NCBI GenBank assembly: GCA_944341445.1 | Contig: CALVLZ010000013.1 | Span: forward strand, 1 to 61,383 | Source of the DNA: an uncultured Clostridia bacterium | Lineage (GTDB): Bacteria; Bacillota; Clostridia; Christensenellales; UBA1242 | Reading direction: 5' to 3' | Length of the DNA: 61,383 nt | Part shown: piece after piece, positions 53,701 through 61,287 of the stretch | Layout: every line of letters starts with the position of its first letter | Numbering within the stretch: the first letter of the stretch is position 1 | Program-made: the position numbers and the translations under genes | Notes under the pieces: generated by a model | Database searches by the model: none | What the model saw: the letters and a program-made list of their open reading frames with translations, nothing else | Told to the model about the DNA's origin: nothing

Positions 53701-54228
53701 TTTTGCTTCATCGTTTGCATTTTCTAAAGCATCGCCATTTTCATCCAAAATGTTTGGAACAGGAATATATAGTTTTTGGTTTAAAGGTAACACGCTTGGA
53801 ACTGTGTATTTGCTATTTTCTTGCAAAGAAATTGTGTATTCTGGTCCATTAACATAAAATTTAACAGAATTAGAAGTTGTGCTAATTTGACCAGGATCCC
53901 CAGCTTTAGAAATTTTAACTGTGTAATAACCTTTAACATTAGGTGTAAAAGTTGTTCCAGCCCCACCAACGGAAGAATCATAAACTTTTACGTTATATGG
54001 GTTGAAAATTTGAACAACAGAACCTTCTGTTGCTGTTGGAACTGTGTATGGTTCACCAACTCTGCCTTCTTGCGCAAAATTAGAAATGCTAATATCGTCA
54101 CCAAGAATATCAGTATAATTTTCTGCTTTTTGTTGTGCTGCTGCGCTAACTTGAGAAACAATTGGTGTTGCAACCATTGTTCCTGTAAGTGCTCCAAGAA
54201 GTGCTGGAATAATTATTTTTTTGTTCAT
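50773..54228 (-). CDS. Large surface protein with Ig-like/cadherin-like repeats
   Basis: 1151 residues. Signal peptide (IIIPALLGALTGTMVATPIVSQVSA), then multiple beta-sandwich repeats of ~85-110 residues. Many contain the DxTxPE...Y.V.. GNYTVTYVAKDKKGN pattern of bacterial Ig-like (Ig_3/DUF5011-type) domains, for example DDTIKPEITLEKG and GDTTAPELSW. A C-terminal membrane helix (AGTILIVVSVLVLAGVVIYFVV) and a basic tail SRKSSSKKRK anchor it. Likely adhesion or S-layer-like role. Strong promoter and terminator suggest abundance; no LPXTG motif. Confidence 0.88.
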   Translation of the reverse strand: MNKKIIIPALLGALTGTMVATPIVSQVSAAAQQKAENYTDILGDDISISNFAQEGRVGEPYTVPTATEGSVVQIFNPYNVKVYDSSVGGAGTTFTPNVKGYYTVKISKAGDPGQISTTSNSVKFYVNGPEYTISLQENSKYTVPSVLPLNQKLYIPVPNILDENGDALENANDEAKNRSVQVSVKGEKDAQATELELINGEYYLFEGVSDASKVGTYDIVYKFVENGVVYDTLTTKFVVKKDYDLSKIELNFSWSSTKPTSATLGEELSLPKIKIFDSAEGAGNKTIEGYADIQVLYYDGKSSTPTDVSNQVKDYKFTPTLPGDYVFKYTAKAFYNGESYVCESSTASFRINDVKDNKAPHPYVVKNYTYDAETDTYSNIDGVSAEELERINSLPLSEKNEELLKVLGDESSQIPSIVQLNGSSETTVTLPAIFAADNYNKLSNLKLKVEYKEGTGAYKTADNVVPGQNISIKLTKAGNYTIRYVAVDESENESIYSNETLVSFDLKVVDTLTEEEKTNTPDIVFDSLKRSIKNNETLTFNPPTATDEIDTRVNVKTYYGFTSSESEPTSYTELTYTNDEGKYEVDLSKITEAKTAKEMWVKVVAKNDYNDTETVIRRKITIVNTADADVPTIQTSTANMLTMFGKANGNQTFANTGLVDGKAYFNQTDKTEVNLPTFMVWDESDPNLQISVKVTNPYGENVTLQNSINYDIVNSSEEIGDATINGDFQSGKINYKVYGGSFNVNYYGTYTVTYTIKDAGNNMVIRTFGVVVGDTKAPDGIYPVSTSVFNETQELGSFVTVPEAYIIDDGQRIDTDTTDTQAKTWWTVSGPSATQITADGFVPTISGEYKITYFGTDAAGNEIQSAEKIITVDDTIKPEITLEKGFSFPETVAFNKDDVESNVITIPSAVVTDKYTDETMEDYTTLEVKITDKDGDAVSFKKVDVNGSEILGDTVIEGGVIRYQFTATENGNYTVTYVAKDKKGNTTELTKTVAVGDTTAPELSWTNEKTDLVKKANIGDTLTININTMFNFTDNYDITDDYIRKNAKVYLLDPSNSIISESVDNSSETGIHKWEFEKSGNYTLRIIIKDENGNTATPYEYTIEVSDNTVDPTTISPVAGTILIVVSVLVLAGVVIYFVVTSRKSSSKKRK

Positions 54229-54278
54229 AAATAAAGAAATTCTCCTTAAATTTTAATAATTAACTACATAACAAGTAA

Positions 54279-54307
54279 ATTCTAATATTTTTACAAAAAA
54301 ATGTCAA
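54279..54307 (-). promoter_or_regulatory. Promoter of the Ig-like surface protein gene
   Basis: TTGACA (54307-54302), 17-base spacer, TAGAAT (54284-54279) on the minus strand; leader of about 45 bases with AAGGAGAA. The rest of 54229-54531 shows no gene. Confidence 0.8.
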
Positions 54308-54463
54308 CGAATTATACTAAATTATGAAATATAACTGCCTTAAATTTTAGCAATTATTGCTTTTATTATAAGTACAAATTTCCAAATTATGTAAAATTTC
54401 ACAAAAAAATTTTTAAGTTTTTTTATTTTATACACAAATCTATTTACCAATTTTTGTTAAAAA

Positions 54464-54516
54464 AATAAAAAACGATATGAAATTATCGTTTTAGTGCATA
54501 AAATCATATCGTTTTT
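54464..54516 (-). terminator. Competing hairpins after the Cys-rich gene
   Basis: On the minus strand two AAAACGATA copies can each pair with the same downstream TATCGTTTT arm, giving either a 9-bp hairpin or a 12-bp hairpin with a longer loop; a T-run follows. The arrangement resembles a terminator with an alternative fold. Confidence 0.6.
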
Positions 54517-54531
54517 AATAATAAATAGTAA

Positions 54532-54735
54532 TTAGCAATTAGAATTGCCACAACCGCAGCATTGTAATAATAAGATGATGAATATAATATTCATGCAATT
54601 GCAATCGTTGCCCATATTACCGCAACCACCGCACAATAATAAGATTAATAAAAGTGTGCAGCAGTTAATACCGCAATCTCCGTTACAAGAATTGCAACCA
54701 TTGTTGCATCCGCAGTTATTCATTCCGAAAAACAT
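54532..54735 (-). CDS. Cysteine-rich small hydrophobic protein (15 Cys in 67 residues)
   Basis: 67 residues; 15 are Cys, and there are two hydrophobic helices (CCTLLLILLLCGGCG and MNIIFIILLLQCCGCG), each flanked by Asn/Gly/Cys clusters, as if one unit had been duplicated. A strong AGGAGGAAAT ribosome site precedes the ATG at 54735. Similar small Cys/Gly-rich proteins exist in spore coats of Firmicutes and could form disulfide or metal cross-links, but this sequence has no recognised family. A terminator follows. Antisense reading as a His/Gln-rich frame is a shadow. Confidence 0.75.
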   Translation of the reverse strand: MFFGMNNCGCNNGCNSCNGDCGINCCTLLLILLLCGGCGNMGNDCNCMNIIFIILLLQCCGCGNSNC

Positions 54736-54892
54736 ATAAATTTCCTCCTAATATATATTAAAGCAAATTTATTTTTGAGGTATGTATTATTTGCTTTTAT
54801 ACTTCATAATATGTTTTAAATAAAATTTTGTGCGTGATTTTGCTAAATTTTAATAAATTTTGTTAATTAAGTGGCAAAATTGCTAATAAAAT

Positions 54893-54917
54893 AAAGAGCA
54901 ACGTTTTGTTGCTCTTT
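54893..54917 (-). terminator. Terminator of hflX
   Basis: Stem AAAGAGCAAC/GTTGCTCTTT with GTTTT loop and T-run on the minus strand, 6 bases after the hflX stop. Confidence 0.93.
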
Positions 54918-54922
54918 GTTTT

Positions 54923-56509
54923 TTAATTTTTCATATTCAAATTATCTATAATTGCTTGTTTTAAAATATCTATGTTTCTATTTTCTTCTGCAGAAATATA
55001 AACTTCTTTTTTGCTTTGAGTGTATTTTAACCCACCAGGAATTTTATCAATTTTATTATAAACAACAATAACAGGTGCTTTAGCGTGCAAATTTGCTAAA
55101 ACTTTATTAACAGTTTTCATTTGTTCTTTATAGTTTGGATTGCTTATATCTACAACATGTAGTAATAAATCTGCATAAGTACATTCTTCCAAAGTTGCAC
55201 CAAACGCTTCAATAAATTCGTGTGGCAATTTGCTAACAAAACCGACAGTGTCTGTTAATAAAACTTCACAATTATAATCTAGCCAAACGTTTCTTGTTGT
55301 TGTGTCTAGTGTTGCAAAAAGTTCGTCTTTAACATAAACTCCAGCTTTTGTTATGCAATTCATAAGTGTGCTTTTTCCGCTATTTGTATATCCAACAATT
55401 GCAACTGTTTTCTTACTATTTTTAAGCCTGTTAATTCTGCTAATTTCCCTGAACTTTTTAAGTTCTCTTAATTTTTTTTCTTTGTTTCTAATGTTATTTT
55501 CAACTAATCTGCGGTTTAACTCTAATTTGCTTTCACCAGGACCACGCATTCCAACGCCTGCGCCAAATCTACCACTTGATGAAATCAGTGTGTTAAGCCT
55601 TGGCAAATTATATTTTAATTGTGCTAGTTCAACTTGCAACTTACCTTCGTTTGTTCTTGCTCTTTGAGCAAAAATATCCAATATTAAAGTGCTTCTGTCA
55701 ATAACTTTGCAATCTAATGCTTCCATCAAATTATGTTGTTTGCTTCCAGATAGTTCATTATCAAATATAACAATATTTGCATTATTAATTTGAATAATTC
55801 TTTTTAATTCCTTTAATTTTCCTTCCCCAACAAAATATTTTGGGTCTGGTTTTTTCCTTTTTTGAATTATTTCAGCGCAAATAGATATTCCCGCAGTTTG
55901 TGCCAAACCTCTTAATTCTTCCATTGAATATTCAATGTTATCTTTACTATCCAAAGAAACTAAAACTAGAACTGCAGTATCTCTTTGTATTGCTGTATAG
56001 TTCATTTTTTTAACAAGGTCTTTATGAGTTTTTTCAACTTCATAAATTTTTTGCATTAATCCTTGTTTGTTAATGTATGTTGCGTCTTTTATGGTTGTAA
56101 CTTCAGGGTCGTTTAAAGCATAAAATCCAACAGTTGCTTTAACACCACTAACATCAACACCAACAGAACAAACACAGTCAAATCTATTATTCATTAAAAA
56201 ACTTTTATCTAATACACTTAAAGAACAATCGCCATTTGGATGTGTGTGAATAACACGCAAACCATTTAACATTTTAGTTTCTTTTATTAACGCATTTATA
56301 TCTGATTCATTTTTTGTTCCAACAAATAAATCAACAACAACGCCTTTGCGTGTTAGCACTGCACTAACACTAAAATTAGTTTTTGATGTTATTTCAATCA
56401 TCAAATCATACAATGATTCTTCTATAAATTTTTCCTTGTTAAAAACAGATAAATAATAAGTTTTTAACTTGTTAACATATTCTTTTTTTAGTTTTGTATC
56501 AAACTTCAT
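54923..56509 (-). CDS. hflX: GTPase HflX with N-terminal JAMM-like domain
   Basis: 528 residues. The C-terminal part is a standard HflX: HflX-specific N domain (RKKPDPKYFVGEGKLKEL, RTNEGKLQVELAQLKYNLPRL, 300 region), then the G domain with Walker A GYTNSGKS (373-380), DTVGF (420-424) and NKID (485-488). HflX splits stalled or hibernating ribosomes. Before it, residues 1-170 form a domain with the JAMM-like motif HTHPNGDCSLSVLD (H88, H90, S98, D101), i.e. H-x-H-x7-S-x2-D as in Zn-isopeptidases such as RadC/Rpn11. Long clostridial HflX proteins have this layout. The role of the JAMM domain is unknown. Confidence 0.92.
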   Translation of the reverse strand: MKFDTKLKKEYVNKLKTYYLSVFNKEKFIEESLYDLMIEITSKTNFSVSAVLTRKGVVVDLFVGTKNESDINALIKETKMLNGLRVIHTHPNGDCSLSVLDKSFLMNNRFDCVCSVGVDVSGVKATVGFYALNDPEVTTIKDATYINKQGLMQKIYEVEKTHKDLVKKMNYTAIQRDTAVLVLVSLDSKDNIEYSMEELRGLAQTAGISICAEIIQKRKKPDPKYFVGEGKLKELKRIIQINNANIVIFDNELSGSKQHNLMEALDCKVIDRSTLILDIFAQRARTNEGKLQVELAQLKYNLPRLNTLISSSGRFGAGVGMRGPGESKLELNRRLVENNIRNKEKKLRELKKFREISRINRLKNSKKTVAIVGYTNSGKSTLMNCITKAGVYVKDELFATLDTTTRNVWLDYNCEVLLTDTVGFVSKLPHEFIEAFGATLEECTYADLLLHVVDISNPNYKEQMKTVNKVLANLHAKAPVIVVYNKIDKIPGGLKYTQSKKEVYISAEENRNIDILKQAIIDNLNMKN

Positions 56510-56527
56510 AACTTTCTCCCAATTAAG

Positions 56528-57355
56528 TTATTTAATTAATTCTGCCAACTTTTTGTTTACTTCAATAATTTTGCTGTTAATATTTTCGTTTGAATAATCA
56601 GTTGAAATTGTTGAATTTAAAAATTTAATATTTTCACCAACCAAATTTATTCTTTTTGCCATTGCAATTAAATATGCTTTTTCATTGCTATCACTATTAG
56701 TGTTAAAACTTGTAACTAAATTTTCAAAATATTGTCCTAATTTATTTTTTACTAAAATTTCAGTTTCTTTATAGTTACTTTCAAAAAATTTTACAACATC
56801 ACCATTTTCAATTAATGTGTCATTTAAAAAATTAGAAACAGCGTAACAACCCAAGTTCAAATAATCAACTTCGTCTAAATTTGTTAAATTATCATTAGTA
56901 AATTTAATTGCTTTTTCAATTTCGTTTTTGTTAATTAATGCTTTAACGTATTTGTTTTTTAAATAATCATCTTCATTTAAAAGAGAACTTTTAATTAAGT
57001 TAGAAACATCTTTTTTGCTGTTAGTTTCGTTTATAAAATCAATAAACTCGTTATACGCTTTTCTATTTAACAAAATCTCATAATTTTTAATAAGTTTATC
57101 ATCGTTTTCAGTGCTTATTGATAAATTAACTATTTTATATAATTCGTTAATATCTTCAGTTCTTGAATAACTTTTTTCATAAAAACTTATTGCGTTATAT
57201 TTAAAACCCATGTTATACATTAAATCACCCATGGTTTTAGGGAAAGCAACAGCAAGCACAATTAAAATGCTAATCAATAACGCTGAGCATATTAAAAATG
57301 TTATTAAACTATATTTCACAACAATTTTTCCATTATTGCTCACAACTATCACCAT
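56528..57355 (-). CDS. Hypothetical membrane-anchored helical repeat protein
   Basis: 275 residues. One membrane helix (about 18-40) is followed by a helical, Asn-rich region with TPR-like character (NMGFKYNAISFYEKSYSRTEDI; KAIKFTNDNLTNLDEVDYLNLG). No family recognised. The start is uncertain: GTG at 57343 has an AGGATGGTGAT ribosome site at normal distance, whereas the ATG 12 bases upstream falls inside it. It lies 18 bases upstream of hflX and probably shares a transcript. Confidence 0.65.
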   Translation of the reverse strand: MVIVVSNNGKIVVKYSLITFLICSALLISILIVLAVAFPKTMGDLMYNMGFKYNAISFYEKSYSRTEDINELYKIVNLSISTENDDKLIKNYEILLNRKAYNEFIDFINETNSKKDVSNLIKSSLLNEDDYLKNKYVKALINKNEIEKAIKFTNDNLTNLDEVDYLNLGCYAVSNFLNDTLIENGDVVKFFESNYKETEILVKNKLGQYFENLVTSFNTNSDSNEKAYLIAMAKRINLVGENIKFLNSTISTDYSNENINSKIIEVNKKLAELIK

Positions 57356-57440
57356 CCTGTTGCAACATTATATTTGATTATATCAAATTATGTTTTTATT
57401 AACAAACAATAAGCCCACAATTTAAAATAAAAATAAAAAA

Positions 57441-57465
57441 AATTTAAAGCAAAAAGCTTTAAATT
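57441..57465 (-). terminator. Terminator overlapping the lipoprotein stop
   Basis: Stem AATTTAAAGC/GCTTTAAATT with A5 loop, T-run on the minus strand; the TAA at 57459-57461 lies within. Confidence 0.75.
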
Positions 57466-58151
57466 GATTTTTCTGCCATAACCTCACCATTTTGAGTGTT
57501 AATTATAACAGCAAAGTTCCTTCCTTTTCTTCCAACAAAATTAACATACCAAAAATATTCATCTTTGTTTATTTCTTCATCGTTAACAATTTTAACGTAA
57601 ACTTCAGCTAAAAATGCACCATTTTCTTCAAAATTTTTAATATTTTCTTTCTGATTTTTGCAAGCTATTTTTAAAGCATCTTCACAGTTTATTTCCCAAG
57701 TATCTGTTAACAAATTCAAATTAACTTCACTAGAAAATGTTCCACACATAATTTTTGCATTAACAACATCAGTTGTATTAATGTTCTTTTTAATATCTGC
57801 AACATAAGTGCCATCAAACGGATTTTTTTCTAAAATCCCATCATAACGTTTTGTTCCAACAAATAAAACAAACATTGGTTCAAAATTTTCAAATTCATCA
57901 ACAGGTTTTAATAATTCAAAAGTTAAAACTCCAAATTCAATTAACTCTGTTGCGTAACCATTAATAACATAATCTTTTTCTCTTTTTCCGCAAGATAATG
58001 TTGCATTAATTTCTTTGTTTTCACCCACATACAAGCTTTCTCTAATTTCTGCAATATTTTCCTTTGCTAATCTATATTCCACTGAACTACAACCTGTTAA
58101 AACAATAAAACAAGTTATAAAACAAACAAAAACAAAAATATATTTTTTCAT
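57459..58151 (-). CDS. Lipoprotein with C-terminal PepSY-like segment
   Basis: 230 residues. Signal sequence with lipobox LTGC (residues 18-21), so the cysteine would carry lipid at the outer face of the membrane. The C-terminal YFWYVNFVGRKGRNFAVIINTQNGEV resembles PepSY. The middle is unrecognised, with a CGKREKDYVINGYATELIEFG stretch. Stand-alone gene; function unknown. Confidence 0.75.
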   Translation of the reverse strand: MKKYIFVFVCFITCFIVLTGCSSVEYRLAKENIAEIRESLYVGENKEINATLSCGKREKDYVINGYATELIEFGVLTFELLKPVDEFENFEPMFVLFVGTKRYDGILEKNPFDGTYVADIKKNINTTDVVNAKIMCGTFSSEVNLNLLTDTWEINCEDALKIACKNQKENIKNFEENGAFLAEVYVKIVNDEEINKDEYFWYVNFVGRKGRNFAVIINTQNGEVMAEKSI

Positions 58152-58223
58152 TAAACACCGCCAAACAACATTAAATTAAAATATTATATGTTTGCATGTT
58201 TTAAATTATAACAAATAAAGAAA

Positions 58224-58244
58224 AAACGACTTTTAAAGCCGTTT
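58224..58244 (-). terminator. Terminator of the ywlE-rpiB operon
   Basis: Stem AAACGACTT/AAGCCGTTT (one wobble) on the minus strand, T-run after, 17 bases past the rpiB stop. Confidence 0.75.
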
Positions 58245-58260
58245 AATTATATTTTGCATA

Positions 58261-58689
58261 TTAGTAATCTAATTCATTAATTCTGCTTAAATGCCTTCCA
58301 CCTTCAAACTCTGTGTTTAAAAATGCATCTAGCATGCTTTTTAATCTAAATTTTTTTAAAGTTCTTCCGCCTAAAACCAAAACATTGCAATCATTATGTT
58401 TTCTTGTTAAAATAACATCATTTTTGTTCACACATCTAGATGCCCTAATTCCCACTCTTCTGTTAGCTGCCATACATATGCCTAAACCTGTGCCACAAAT
58501 ATATATGCCTCTATTACTCTCATTTTCACAAACTTTTTCATTTGCAATTTTTGCAAAATTAACATAGCTATCTTTTGCGTCAAAAATATCAGCTCCGCAA
58601 CTTTCAAAATCAATTTTATTTTTCATTAAATATTTTTTAACTTCTTGCATTAATTCAAAACCTGCGTGGTCACAAGCTAAATAAATCAT
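58261..58689 (-). CDS. rpiB: Ribose-5-phosphate isomerase B
   Basis: 142 residues. LacA/RpiB fold: ACDHAGFELMQEV at the N terminus, catalytic Cys in YICGTGLGICMAANR, and RHNDCNVLVLGGR. It interconverts ribose- and ribulose-5-phosphate. The ATG overlaps the ywlE stop by 4 bases (ATGA). The ywlE-rpiB order matches ywlE-ywlF in Bacillus. Confidence 0.96.
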   Translation of the reverse strand: MIYLACDHAGFELMQEVKKYLMKNKIDFESCGADIFDAKDSYVNFAKIANEKVCENESNRGIYICGTGLGICMAANRRVGIRASRCVNKNDVILTRKHNDCNVLVLGGRTLKKFRLKSMLDAFLNTEFEGGRHLSRINELDY

Positions 58690-59126
58690 AATGAGTTCTC
58701 CTTTATTTTTTCAACAATTTCATCACAAATAAAACTTATTATTTTTGCTGTTTTTAAATATGTTTCTAAATTTCTACCATATGGGTCTGGTACTTCAATT
58801 CCACTTGCAAAATCAGAAAAACAACAAACGTTATTAATATTTTTTAAAAACAGCTTTTGACTTTGCGTCATTGTTATGATTTTTGTATTTTTATTCACAA
58901 TTGTTTTTCTTAATTGAACAGCTTTTCTGTTTTTAAATGGAACCCTTAAAATTTTTAAAGCGGTTTTTGTTTGTTCATTCATATCATCATTAGTGTTTGC
59001 GTTTAAACCTGCGGAACTTACACATATTCCACTAATATTATTTTGTTTTAACTTTGCTTTTAAAATGAACTCTGCCATTGGACTTCTACACGTATTTCCC
59101 GTGCAAACAAAGAGAATTTTTTTCAT
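58686..59126 (-). CDS. ywlE: Protein arginine phosphatase, YwlE type
   Basis: 146 residues, low-molecular-weight phosphatase fold. The catalytic loop CTGNTCRS (C8, R14) has threonine at position 12 rather than the isoleucine of tyrosine phosphatases (CxGNICR), a residue known to give YwlE its phospho-arginine specificity. The general acid is in VPDPYG. It would reverse McsB phosphorylation, and mcsB is present at 9974-10981 in this window. It starts the ywlE-rpiB operon. Confidence 0.93.
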   Translation of the reverse strand: MKKILFVCTGNTCRSPMAEFILKAKLKQNNISGICVSSAGLNANTNDDMNEQTKTALKILRVPFKNRKAVQLRKTIVNKNTKIITMTQSQKLFLKNINNVCCFSDFASGIEVPDPYGRNLETYLKTAKIISFICDEIVEKIKENSL

Positions 59127-59188
59127 TTTTCACCTTTTACAATTTAAATAATAATTATAATTTATGAATAATTATTAAATATTAATTT

Positions 59189-59800
59189 TTAAGCATTTAA
59201 ATTTTTAATTTCATATTTTAAAGTTCTTGTTAGCTTTTTAACAAACTTTTCTTCACCAAACATTAAGTTCTTAAAATTAGTTGATTTTCTAAATATTTCA
59301 TCAAATAATTCTTTTGTTTCACTTATGCAAGGTTCGTTTTCATCATATATCCAAGCACCAATTAAAGCGCCTTTTTCGTTATGTTGTTTAATTATCAAAA
59401 TTTCATCATCAATCAAAACAAAATCTCTAACTTCACCGCTTACAGAATTAATATTGCAAGCATTACAAGTTTTTCCTAATAATTCATACATAACAAATTT
59501 AATGTAAGTATAAAACAAATAAACACTTTGTTCATTTTCCAACAATTGAACAACTTTTCTTTCAACTCCATCATTAAAATAATAAGTATCATAAAGTTCG
59601 TTTGTTAATAAATGCAACAACTCATCTGTATTTTTACTTTTGTACACATTATAAATTTCATCATAATTTCCAGAATAATCTTGTAAAACATTTAACTCTT
59701 TAACAGATTTCTTTGCATTTTCAATTAAATTATCAATAACTAGTTTAACTTCAGTTAAATCAATATAATTATTTTTTTTCTCTAATTTTTTAAAGTTCAT
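59189..59800 (-). CDS. Hypothetical protein coupled to the YgjV-like gene
   Basis: 203 residues, soluble, alpha/beta-like with a LMFGEEKFVKKLTRTLKYEIKNL end. No family recognised. Two cysteines in TCNAC are near the centre (LLGKTCNACNINSVSG). The ATG overlaps the upstream YgjV-like stop by 11 bases, so they are probably translated together. Function unknown. Confidence 0.7.
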   Translation of the reverse strand: MNFKKLEKKNNYIDLTEVKLVIDNLIENAKKSVKELNVLQDYSGNYDEIYNVYKSKNTDELLHLLTNELYDTYYFNDGVERKVVQLLENEQSVYLFYTYIKFVMYELLGKTCNACNINSVSGEVRDFVLIDDEILIIKQHNEKGALIGAWIYDENEPCISETKELFDEIFRKSTNFKNLMFGEEKFVKKLTRTLKYEIKNLNA

Positions 59801-60377
59801 TGTTTATTTCCTCTTTACTGTCTTCTTCTGTTTTAATATTGTTTTCATTTATTTTTTCTTTATTTTGTTGTTTTATTTCTATTTCAAATTTAATAATTGC
59901 AACTAAAATAACAAAAAATTCAATTAAATCTAAAATTCCTGCTGCATAGTTTTTAAAAATAATGTTGTATATAAATAATATTAAATTTGGCAACAAGCAA
60001 ACATACCTGGATATTCTTAGGTTTTTAATATAAAAAGCAATTGTAAAAGTTATAGATGATAAAATCACTAATACATCTAATGCATATTGCCAATTTATAA
60101 CACCATTTATAGCATAAATGCTAAAAAATAATGGCAAATAATACCAAGGTATATCTTTTGAATTTTTTACGTAAATATAAAAAATTAATGTTCTTATTAA
60201 AGAAATAAATGTACCTATGCCCGCAACTAATAAATTTAAAGTTATTAAGGATAATGCATAAAAAATATTTGCTATATTTTGAAAAACTAAAAACTCTAAT
60301 TTTTTTCTTCTAAAATATGAAATAGCAACTAAAATTAGTGCAATAATCCCAAATATTTGTGAAACAATATAATTCAT
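59790..60377 (-). CDS. YgjV family membrane protein
   Basis: 195 residues with five to six membrane helices (starting MNYIVSQIFGIIALILVAISYFRR, then RRKKLEFLVFQNIANIFYALS) that match the YgjV (Imp-YgjV) family. Function in bacteria is not established. The C-terminal ~40 residues are charged (Glu/Asn/Lys). AAGGAGATT is the ribosome site. It overlaps the downstream hypothetical gene. Confidence 0.85.
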   Translation of the reverse strand: MNYIVSQIFGIIALILVAISYFRRKKLEFLVFQNIANIFYALSLITLNLLVAGIGTFISLIRTLIFYIYVKNSKDIPWYYLPLFFSIYAINGVINWQYALDVLVILSSITFTIAFYIKNLRISRYVCLLPNLILFIYNIIFKNYAAGILDLIEFFVILVAIIKFEIEIKQQNKEKINENNIKTEEDSKEEINNEL

Positions 60378-60492
60378 TAATAATCTCCTTAAAGATTATA
60401 TCAATAATTTTAAAAAAAATAAAACATATATCAAAGTTTATAAATTTAAAACATAATAACTACATAAATTGATACTAAATAAAAAAATAAAA

Positions 60493-60511
60493 AAGTATTA
60501 ATAAAATACTT
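60493..60511 (-). terminator. Terminator of the PQ-loop protein gene
   Basis: Stem AAGTATT/AATACTT with AATAA loop and T-run on the minus strand, about 80 bases downstream of the stop at 60592. The remainder of 60378-60591 shows no gene. Confidence 0.55.
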
Positions 60512-60591
60512 CTTTATAACTAAATTACTATAACTATGCCAATATTATGCAATTCTAAAGATTTATTCACAAACAAGCCTTAAATTAATAA

Positions 60592-60906
60592 TTATTCATT
60601 GTTTTCAATCTCTTCACTTATGTCATCTTCTTTAGATTCTTTTTTATCTCTATATATAATTGCGCATACCAAAATAACAACACAAAACATAAGTTCAAGT
60701 GATGTTTCAAAAATTAACATAAAATTATTTTGACAAAAAATTGCGTACATTGTATAAGCCAAGGAACTTGTAACCCAAAGCACCCAAGACCAAATGCTTA
60801 AATCTTCACTTTTCTTTGTTTTCAAGCATTTTAATATTTGAGGAAAATAAGACACAAATGTGCAAATAGAAACAATTGCCAATAATATATTTCCTAAAAC
60901 TTCCAT
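60592..60906 (-). CDS. SemiSWEET/PQ-loop transporter-like protein
   Basis: 104 residues, three membrane helices with the PQ-loop motif CTFVSYFPQILKCLKTKKS and SIWSWVLWVTSSLAYTMYA. SemiSWEETs are three-helix sugar transporters that work as dimers. An acidic tail follows. GAGGTGGG is the ribosome site. Neighbouring YgjV-like protein is on the same strand but separated by a terminator. Substrate unknown. Confidence 0.85.
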   Translation of the reverse strand: MEVLGNILLAIVSICTFVSYFPQILKCLKTKKSEDLSIWSWVLWVTSSLAYTMYAIFCQNNFMLIFETSLELMFCVVILVCAIIYRDKKESKEDDISEEIENNE

Positions 60907-60936
60907 AAACCCACCTCACGCTTATATTAACAATAA

Positions 60937-60964
60937 AAAATGCATGTATAATAACATGCATTTT
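60937..60964 (-). terminator. Terminator of tRNA-Asn / rRNA operon
   Basis: Stem AAAATGCATGT/ACATGCATTTT with 6-base loop, 3 bases after the tRNA CCA end on the minus strand, with T-run. Confidence 0.9.
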
Positions 60965-60967
60965 ATT

Positions 60968-61042
60968 TGGCTCCTCAAGTAGGATTCGAACCTACAACCT
61001 ATCGGTTAACAGCCGAGTGCTCCACCGTTGAGCTATTGAGGA
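60968..61042 (-). tRNA. tRNA-Asn (anticodon GTT)
   Basis: 75 bases including encoded CCA. Acceptor stem TCCTCAA pairs with TTGAGGA, D-arm AGCTCAACGGTGGAGC, anticodon loop CTGTTAA (GUU), T-arm GTAGGTTCGAATCCTAC. It lies about 245 bases after the 5S rRNA on the same strand, as part of or just behind the rRNA operon. Confidence 0.98.
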
Positions 61043-61256
61043 ATAACTTATTTAATCAACATTAATATTATATTCATCTGCATAAAATATGTCAACACTT
61101 TTTTAAATATTTTATAAGATTTTTATAAATGTTTTTTATATATTATATGCTAATTAAATACAAAAAATAATAAGAAATCAAAAAGGTTAAATAAAATAAT
61201 AAAAAAATAAACACAAAGAAAAAAGAAGAAAGAAAAGGGGAAAGAAATAAAAAAAT

Positions 61257-61277
61257 GAGTAGAGAAAAACTCTACTC
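61257..61277 (-). terminator. rRNA operon terminator
   Basis: Stem GAGTAGAG/CTCTACTC with A5 loop, T-run on the minus strand; immediately after the 5S rRNA. The 61043-61256 stretch between it and tRNA-Asn is purine-rich with no gene. Confidence 0.88.
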
Positions 61278-61287
61278 GATAATTGAA

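Noticed and set aside
53821..54234. 137-residue Cys/Asn-rich plus-strand ORF
   Set aside because: Antisense to the Ig-like protein's first repeats; low complexity caused by Thr/Val-rich codons.
54545..54739. 64-residue His/Gln-rich plus-strand ORF
   Set aside because: Antisense to the Cys-rich gene, which has the AGGAGG site and terminator.
61180..61250. Purine-rich A/G tract
   Set aside because: Low-complexity DNA downstream of an rRNA terminator; no defined repeat or gene.
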